Source: Chloroflexota bacterium (GTDB taxonomy: Bacteria; Chloroflexota; Dehalococcoidia; DSTF01; RBG-16-68-14). From it: a stretch of 5,255 nt of DNA. The stretch spans positions 1 through 5,255 of the forward strand of contig JADFRJ010000177.1 in the NCBI GenBank assembly GCA_022561355.1. Direction: 5' to 3'. Every line of letters begins with the position of its first letter. Positions within the stretch are counted from its first letter, which is position 1. This document shows positions 1 to 3,357 of the stretch, piece by piece. A program made the position numbers and the translations under genes. The notes under the pieces were generated by a model that was not told the origin of the DNA, ran no database searches, and worked only from the letters and a program-made list of their open reading frames with translations.

Positions 1-306
1 CCGCTTCGCCAGCTCGGCGATGCGCGCTGCCTTCCCGGGGCCGACGACCTGGTTCGCGATCAGGATGTCGTCCGTCAGCGATTCCTCGGCGACGACCTCA
101 GCCTCACCGACCGTCGCGCACGTCAGCCCGTTGCATGAGCCCGCCGCGAGCTGGCGTTTGGCGATCGCCGGCGTCTTGTGCGCCTTGAAGTGCGGACGGA
201 TCTGACAGGAGCCGCCCGCGAAAAAATCCGCCATCCGCTGGATGTTGCGCATCATCGCCGCGACATCGACGACGAGCGCGGGCGTTGGTATCTCTGCGAG
301 CTTCAT
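1..306 (-). CDS. DSD1 / D-threonine aldolase-like PLP enzyme, N-terminal part (runs off left edge)
   Basis: This is an open frame of 102 codons from ATG at 306-304 to the window edge with no stop, so the gene is cut by the window and is not necessarily broken. The translation matches the start of fold-type III PLP enzymes of the D-threonine aldolase / D-serine dehydratase (DSD1) group. It has TPALVVDVAAMMRNI at residues 8-22, the PLP-lysine motif RPHFKAHKTP at 37-46 (Lys41 is the expected Schiff-base lysine), GLTCATVGEAEVV at 60-72, and DDILIANQVVGP at 79-90. Family members are usually about 360-400 residues, so roughly a quarter is visible. They cleave or dehydrate D-beta-hydroxy amino acids in the cytoplasm, usually with a divalent metal bound by C-terminal His/Cys residues that lie outside this window. 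Substrate (D-Thr, D-Ser, 3-hydroxy-Asp) therefore cannot be decided. The start is supported by a purine-rich GGAAGGGA just upstream. The gene is divergent from the GNAT gene. The family call is firm; exact activity is open. Confidence 0.88.
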   Translation of the reverse strand, partial: MKLAEIPTPALVVDVAAMMRNIQRMADFFAGGSCQIRPHFKAHKTPAIAKRQLAAGSCNGLTCATVGEAEVVAEESLTDDILIANQVVGPGKAARIAELAKR

Positions 307-310
307 GCGT

Positions 311-318
311 TCCCTTCC
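311..318 (-). promoter_or_regulatory. Ribosome binding site of the PLP-enzyme gene
   Basis: Read on the minus strand, GGAAGGGA sits 4 bases upstream of the ATG at 306. It is a moderate Shine-Dalgarno match that fixes this ATG as the start; the protein's conserved TPALVVD motif begins at residue 8, as usual for the family. A weak -10-like TAGTAT (minus strand, 335-330) lies upstream and would give a leader of about 15-20 nt. Confidence 0.55.
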
Positions 319-333
319 ATCGCCCGACCATAC

Positions 334-364
334 TAGCGCAAAGGCGCTCTCGGTTAGCGCAAAG
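334..364. repeat. Two direct copies of TAGCGCAAAG, 21 bp apart, in the divergent promoter gap
   Basis: TAGCGCAAAG occurs at 334-343 and again at 355-364, start-to-start distance 21 bp, i.e. two helical turns. The first copy also starts an inverted repeat, AGCGC (335-339) and GCGCT (344-348); a further GCGCT lies at 376-380. The left copy touches the weak minus-strand -10 (330-335), and the right copy covers where the -35 of the GNAT promoter would lie. The arrangement looks like an operator for a regulator acting on both divergent genes. The repeat is seen directly; the operator role is inference. Confidence 0.45.
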
Positions 365-379
365 CCGGAACGTGGGCGC

Positions 380-385
380 TATCAT
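380..385 (+). promoter_or_regulatory. Probable -10 box of a leaderless promoter for the GNAT gene
   Basis: TATCAT (5 of 6 matches to TATAAT) ends 6 bases before the ATG at 392, so transcription would begin at or within a base or two of the start codon. No Shine-Dalgarno sequence is visible in the 20 bases before the ATG, which fits a leaderless mRNA. No good -35 is seen at the normal distance (357-362 reads GCGCAA), so an activator or the overlapping repeat may compensate. Confidence 0.4.
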
Positions 386-391
386 GCCCGC

Positions 392-847
392 ATGCAGTTA
401 GAGATCCGAGCTGTCGCGACGCAGTCCGACATGGACGACGCGCTCTCAGTCCGCCGCGCCGTCTTCATCGAAGAGCAGCAGGTCTCTGAGGACGAGGAGA
501 TCGACCAACACGACCGCGACGGAGGCTGGCTCGGCGATGTCGTGCAGATGACGGGCTACATAGATGGCAAGCCCGTTGTCACAGGACGTCTGATGGCGGA
601 ATCGGCCCCGGAGGCCGACGCGCATATCGGACGCGTGGCCGTCCTCAAGGAACTACGCGGCAAGGGGTACGGGAAGCAACTGATGTTGGCTCTGCATGAA
701 CAAGCCCGCAAGCGAGGCTTTCGCAGACTCACGCTCGGCGCGCAACTGCACGCGATTCCGTTCTACGAGAGCCTGGGCTACATGGCTAGCGGCGACGTGT
801 TTCTCGACGCCGGTATCGAGCACCGGCGGATGGACCTCCAGTTGTAG
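392..847 (+). CDS. GNAT family N-acetyltransferase (ElaA/YjcF-like)
   Basis: This is a 151-residue single-domain acetyltransferase, the normal length for the family. The N-terminal block VRRAVFIEEQQVSEDEEID (20-38) is typical of the ElaA/YjcF branch. The acetyl-CoA pyrophosphate loop is RGKGYG at 89-94, after strand IGRVAVLKEL (79-88). The C-terminal block AQLHAIPFYESLGY (117-130) contains Tyr125, at the usual general-acid position, followed by FLDAGIEHRRMDL (137-149), also typical. The family transfers acetyl from acetyl-CoA to an amine; physiological substrates of this branch are mostly unknown. ATG 392 was chosen because the domain begins at once after it. The frame stays open upstream to 242, but that part overlaps the divergent PLP-enzyme gene and reads as non-protein-like. 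An ATG at 384 is out of frame. There is no Shine-Dalgarno, but a -10 box lies directly upstream. The protein is cytosolic, with no signal peptide. Confidence 0.92.
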   Translation: MQLEIRAVATQSDMDDALSVRRAVFIEEQQVSEDEEIDQHDRDGGWLGDVVQMTGYIDGKPVVTGRLMAESAPEADAHIGRVAVLKELRGKGYGKQLMLALHEQARKRGFRRLTLGAQLHAIPFYESLGYMASGDVFLDAGIEHRRMDLQL

Positions 848-870
848 CAATGGTTGAAGCCATATACGCT

Positions 871-891
871 GCAGTTTGCTCTGCAAACTGC
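871..891. terminator. Perfect 9-bp hairpin in the GNAT/DUF885 convergent junction
   Basis: GCAGTTTGC (871-879), loop TCT, GCAAACTGC (883-891) form a perfect inverted repeat 23 bases after the GNAT stop and 5 bases beyond the DUF885 stop on the other strand. Being symmetric, it can fold in both transcripts. There is no T-run on either side, so intrinsic termination may be weak; the hairpin may also stabilise 3' ends. Confidence 0.5.
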
Positions 892-895
892 CAAG

Positions 896-912
896 CTAGT
901 CCGAAGGACTAG
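896..912. repeat. Perfect 7-bp hairpin overlapping the DUF885 stop codon
   Basis: CTAGTCC (896-902), GAA, GGACTAG (906-912) form a perfect inverted repeat only 4 bases after the 871-891 hairpin. On the minus strand it covers the last codons (Ala-Ser-Pro-Ser-Asp) and the TAG stop of the DUF885 gene. With its neighbour it gives a tandem hairpin pair at the end of two converging transcripts, probably part of a shared 3'-end or termination structure. Confidence 0.4.
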
Positions 913-2533
913 CCAGCATCGACTCGATAATTGAAACCGGGTACGGCAGCTTCATGAACGCGTCGTGAAACGCTAGCTGATCGTAGTCCGCGCCCTGCTT
1001 CGCCTTCAGCTTTTCTCGCAGCGAGAGGATCTCGTGCTTGCCCAGCGTGTAGGCGTAGTAGCCCGGCCCCATCACGCCGCGCCGCGCCTCGCGCTCCGCG
1101 ATCGGCCGCGTCGCGTAGCCCTCGCGCTCGAAGAACTCGATCGCCTGGTCCACGCTCCAGTCCTGCGTGTGCAGCCCGAACGAACACAGGTACCGGCAGA
1201 TCCGCAGCAGCGCCTCGCGTAGCTGCATGATCTGGTAGCGCGGGTCGCCATCGCCGTACCCTTCTTCGACAAGCACCTGCTCGATGTAGTGCGCCCAGCC
1301 TTCAGTGGCCGTCGTCGTGAGCAGGAAGTGCGGCAGCTTGGCCGGCGCCTGGCGCAGCCATGAGATGTGAACGTAGTGGCCGGGGTACGCCTCATGGGCC
1401 GTGATCCCTGGCAGGCTGTACTTGTTGAAGAACTTCAGGTAGGCCTCCGTGCGCTCCGCCGGCCAGGCAGGGTCGGGCGGCGTCACGTAGTAGTACGCCT
1501 CCGTCGCGACCTTCTCGAACGCACCGGGCGTGCTGCACGCCGCCGCCGTTGTGCTGCGCGCGAACGACGGCGTGTCGGTCACCTCGATGCGCACCTCGGT
1601 CGGCATCGATCCCATGCCGGTGTCGATCGAGAACTGGCGCAACTCCTCCAGCAGCGCGGCCGTGTCGGGAATCAGCCGTTCCGGCGTTGGGTGGTCCCGC
1701 GAAATTTCGTCGACCACCTCCGCTGGCGACTTCGAGCTGTCGATCTGGCCCGCCAGTTCCGCTAGTGTTGCCCGCGTCGCCTCCAGGTCATCGCGGCCGC
1801 GCTTCTCCAGTTCGTCCAGCGGCCGGTCGACGAAATCCGCCAGCGACAGCAGCTTCTTGAAGCGCTCCTCGCCGTAGCGGAAATCGCCGTCCGAGCGTGG
1901 CAGCAGGTCATCCTTGAGCCAGCCGGCGAACGAGTCCATCTGACTCAAAGCCGCGCTCACCGCCTCGTCGAACTCCGACTTCAGCGCCGCGTTCCCCAAG
2001 TCCGACAGCGCGTCAGGCAGGTCGCGTTCGAAGAGAATCTTCAGCCCCGCGGCCTGCTCGATCGCCGTCTCGACATGCACCCGCGGGCAATCGTCAAGGT
2101 TCGTCCGCCCGTGGTCCAGCGCCTCCGGGACCTGCTTCAATCTCGAAACGAGGCTCCGCGTCCGCTCCTCCAGCGGAGCGAAGTTCCGGATGATTAGCCC
2201 GTTGAGGCCGCCGCCGATCGCACCCAGGTAGCCGCCCGGCGAGTGGCGCCACGTCTCCAGCTCTTCTATCGTCACCAGCTCCCACTCCGTCCGCCGGCGC
2301 AGCAGTTCGTGGTCCGCCTGCTCCTCTCGCGAGAGAGTGGAGGCGTTGATCCCGCCCAGCGCTTCGAGCGAGGAGCGCAACTGCGCGGCCCGCGCCTCCA
2401 CCGAGGCGCGGCTGCGATCGCCCAGCCGGTCGTCGTGTTCGTGAACGCCGAGGCGCGTTGCGCCCTCCGGCCGGTGCTCGAGCGTTGCGGCGATCCAGTC
2501 CTCGCCGATCTGCGCAAAGTCCTTCGCGGCCAT
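896..2533 (-). CDS. DUF885 family putative metallopeptidase, cytosolic
   Basis: This 545-residue protein has the DUF885 hallmarks. The zinc-site motif HEAYPGHY lies at 380-387 (H380, E381, H386) and the downstream acidic motif TEGWAHY at 410-416 (E411 as likely third ligand). The C-terminal block GPGYYAYTLGKHEILSLREK (489-508) and FHDAFMKLPYPVSIIESML (522-540) are also family features. Length is normal (about 550-600). DUF885 proteins resemble zinc peptidases/carboxypeptidases, but substrates are mostly unknown, so peptide hydrolysis is an inference. The N-terminus (MAAKDFAQIGEDWIAATLEH) is a charged helix without signal peptide or lipobox, so this member should be cytosolic, unlike many exported relatives. 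The ATG at 2533 is fixed by GGAGGA 7 bases upstream. It is monocistronic, divergent from the VOC gene and convergent with GNAT. Key residues are intact and no frameshift is seen. Confidence 0.9.
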   Translation of the reverse strand: MAAKDFAQIGEDWIAATLEHRPEGATRLGVHEHDDRLGDRSRASVEARAAQLRSSLEALGGINASTLSREEQADHELLRRRTEWELVTIEELETWRHSPGGYLGAIGGGLNGLIIRNFAPLEERTRSLVSRLKQVPEALDHGRTNLDDCPRVHVETAIEQAAGLKILFERDLPDALSDLGNAALKSEFDEAVSAALSQMDSFAGWLKDDLLPRSDGDFRYGEERFKKLLSLADFVDRPLDELEKRGRDDLEATRATLAELAGQIDSSKSPAEVVDEISRDHPTPERLIPDTAALLEELRQFSIDTGMGSMPTEVRIEVTDTPSFARSTTAAACSTPGAFEKVATEAYYYVTPPDPAWPAERTEAYLKFFNKYSLPGITAHEAYPGHYVHISWLRQAPAKLPHFLLTTTATEGWAHYIEQVLVEEGYGDGDPRYQIMQLREALLRICRYLCSFGLHTQDWSVDQAIEFFEREGYATRPIAEREARRGVMGPGYYAYTLGKHEILSLREKLKAKQGADYDQLAFHDAFMKLPYPVSIIESMLASPSD

Positions 2534-2540
2534 GCTCGTC

Positions 2541-2546
2541 TCCTCC
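2541..2546 (-). promoter_or_regulatory. Shine-Dalgarno of the DUF885 gene
   Basis: On the minus strand GGAGGA lies 7 bases before ATG 2533, an optimal spacing. It settles the start codon of the DUF885 gene. Confidence 0.75.
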
Positions 2547-2581
2547 GTTACGCTACCTGATCTTTCTAGCGAAGCACGCGG

Positions 2582-2590
2582 ATTGTATCA
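2582..2590 (-). promoter_or_regulatory. Extended -10 promoter for the DUF885 gene
   Basis: On the minus strand TGATACAAT (TG, one base, then TACAAT with 5 of 6 matches) is an extended -10 element. Transcription would start near 2575, giving a leader of about 40 nt that contains the GGAGGA site. The -35 position (2605-2610) reads GCGGGT and does not match, which is common for extended -10 promoters. Confidence 0.5.
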
Positions 2591-2635
2591 CACGTCACGA
2601 GCCAACCCGCTGGCATTGTCTGGCTGTGTGTGATA
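2586..2635. promoter_or_regulatory. Inverted repeat TATCACAC / GTGTGATA joining the two divergent -10 elements
   Basis: TATCACAC (2586-2593) and GTGTGATA (2628-2635) are exact reverse complements whose centres are 42 bp apart, about four helical turns. Each arm contains the TG and first bases of one extended -10. The arms include TCACA and TGTGA, half-sites like those of CRP/FNR-type regulators, but in an outward-facing layout too far apart for one standard dimer site. A dimer pair or loop bridging both promoters is possible. The repeat is certain; regulation is inference. Confidence 0.4.
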
Positions 2636-2639
2636 TAGA
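2631..2639 (+). promoter_or_regulatory. Extended -10 promoter for the VOC gene
   Basis: TGATATAGA (TG, one base, TATAGA with 5 of 6 matches to TATAAT) is an extended -10 on the plus strand. The start would be near 2646, with a leader of about 39 nt ahead of ATG 2685. The -35 position (2611-2616, TGGCAT) is poor. It lies back to back with the DUF885 promoter, 46 bp between the two -10 hexamers, so RNA polymerase cannot easily occupy both at once. Confidence 0.5.
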
Positions 2640-2670
2640 AAGGCTGACCAATCCGGGGCACACAAGACTG

Positions 2671-2677
2671 AGGAGGG
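2671..2677 (+). promoter_or_regulatory. Shine-Dalgarno of the VOC gene
   Basis: AGGAGGG ends 7 bases before ATG 2685, near the consensus and well spaced. It shows that the basic N-terminal tail (residues 1-20) is really translated and is not an artefact of calling the start too early. Confidence 0.75.
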
Positions 2678-2684
2678 AACCCGA

Positions 2685-3275
2685 ATGCCAGCCAAGCAAA
2701 GCCGCAAAGCGGCACCACCCAAGCGCAAGCCAACACGGACCAGGATAACGTTCACCGACCCGTACATCCGGGTGAAGGACGTCAAGCGCTCCGCCGACTG
2801 GTACAAGCGGCTGTTGGGCTTCGAGACCGGTATGGCCATGCCCAACAAATCAAAGCCAACGTTCGTCCGCCTGATTGCACCCGGCGGAGCGGCGATCATG
2901 ATCGGCGATGGCGGCGACGCCATGTCCGGCAAGAAGGCGCCGGCCAACGTCCGCAAGGCGATCTCCGCCCGCAAGGCTCAGCGAGTCGTCTCGCTCTACC
3001 TGCGCGTCGACAGCGGCATCAACGCGCTCTACGAGAGCACCCGCAAACGGGCCAAGGTGGTCCAGCCGCTCACCACCCAGCCTTACGGCATGCGCGAATT
3101 CGCCATCCGCGACCCCGACGGCTACGAAGTAGCGATCGGTATGGAAGTCGCGGTTCCGGCCGCGCCGCCCGCACCGAAGAAGAAGGCAGCACCGAAGAAG
3201 AAGGCTGTCGCCAAGAAGAAGGCACCCGCCAAGAAGAAGGCCGCCAAAAAGGCGCCCGCTCGAAAGAAGGCCTGA
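2685..3275 (+). CDS. VOC (glyoxalase/bleomycin-resistance fold) protein with lysine-rich N- and C-terminal tails
   Basis: The protein has 196 residues in three parts. Residues 1-20 are a basic tail (9 Lys/Arg). Residues about 21-153 form one VOC domain: DPYIRVKDVKRSADWYKRLL at 25-44 followed by GFE is the first beta-alpha unit, VVSLYLRVDSGINALYE (101-117) starts the second, and REFAIRDPDGYEVAIG (137-152) is the family's typical end. Residues 164-196 are a histone-H1-like tail of PKKKAA/AKKKAP units (16 Lys and 1 Arg in 33). VOC proteins bind or modify small molecules, often with a metal. Here the usual last ligand, Glu in the DPDGNxxE pattern, is Ala150, and no clear first His is seen, so a metal-independent binding or sequestering role is more likely. 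The tails suggest binding to DNA, RNA or other polyanions, as in H1-like bacterial proteins; this is inference. The function is not known. The gene has its own promoter and terminator and no operon partner. Confidence 0.85.
   Translation: MPAKQSRKAAPPKRKPTRTRITFTDPYIRVKDVKRSADWYKRLLGFETGMAMPNKSKPTFVRLIAPGGAAIMIGDGGDAMSGKKAPANVRKAISARKAQRVVSLYLRVDSGINALYESTRKRAKVVQPLTTQPYGMREFAIRDPDGYEVAIGMEVAVPAAPPAPKKKAAPKKKAVAKKKAPAKKKAAKKAPARKKA
3174..3245 (+). repeat. Four tandem 18-bp units encoding the KKKA tail
   Basis: Four in-frame 18-bp units start at 3174, 3192, 3210 and 3228, encoding PKKKAA, PKKKAV, AKKKAP and AKKKAA. Each keeps the core AAGAAGAAGGC; the differences are mainly at the edges. A degenerate remainder encoding KKAPARKKA follows. 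This looks like growth of the tail by unit duplication and predicts length variation between relatives. Confidence 0.8.
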
Positions 3276-3309
3276 GCTAGGCGACGCTAAGCTCCTACCG
3301 CAGTAAATA

Positions 3310-3337
3310 CAGAGAGGCCGGGCACCCGGCCTCTCTG
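3310..3337. terminator. Strong bidirectional hairpin terminator between VOC and ABC-F genes
   Basis: CAGAGAGGCCGGG (3310-3322) and CCCGGCCTCTCTG (3325-3337) are exact reverse complements. With the inner pair open they give a 12-bp GC-rich stem with a 4-base loop. It begins 35 bases after the VOC stop and lies 20 bases beyond the ABC-F stop on the other strand. The plus-strand tail is CTTGTCC (poor in T); the minus-strand tail is TATTTAC, so intrinsic termination is somewhat better supported for the ABC-F transcript. Confidence 0.75.
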
Positions 3338-3357
3338 CTTGTCCTCCGGGAGGCGGG

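Noticed and set aside
242..391. Upstream extension of the GNAT frame
   Set aside because: It would overlap the divergent PLP-enzyme gene, and its translation has no family similarity; the domain starts right after ATG 392.
1367..1877. Plus-strand frames of 103-132 residues inside DUF885
   Set aside because: They are Arg/Ser-rich, overlap one another and lie opposite the conserved metallopeptidase gene, so they are shadows.
2588..2633. A CRP/FNR site from TCACA and TGTGA halves
   Set aside because: The halves face outward and are about 40 bp apart, unlike the TGTGA-N6-TCACA layout of one dimer site; kept only as a general inverted repeat.
3274..3294. GAGCT ... AGCTC inverted repeat at the VOC stop
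   Set aside because: Only 5-bp arms with an 11-base loop; the much stronger hairpin at 3310-3337 explains termination.
3343..3353. Small palindrome CCTCCGGGAGG before the ABC-F stop
   Set aside because: It allows only a 4-bp stem and is expected by chance in GC-rich DNA.
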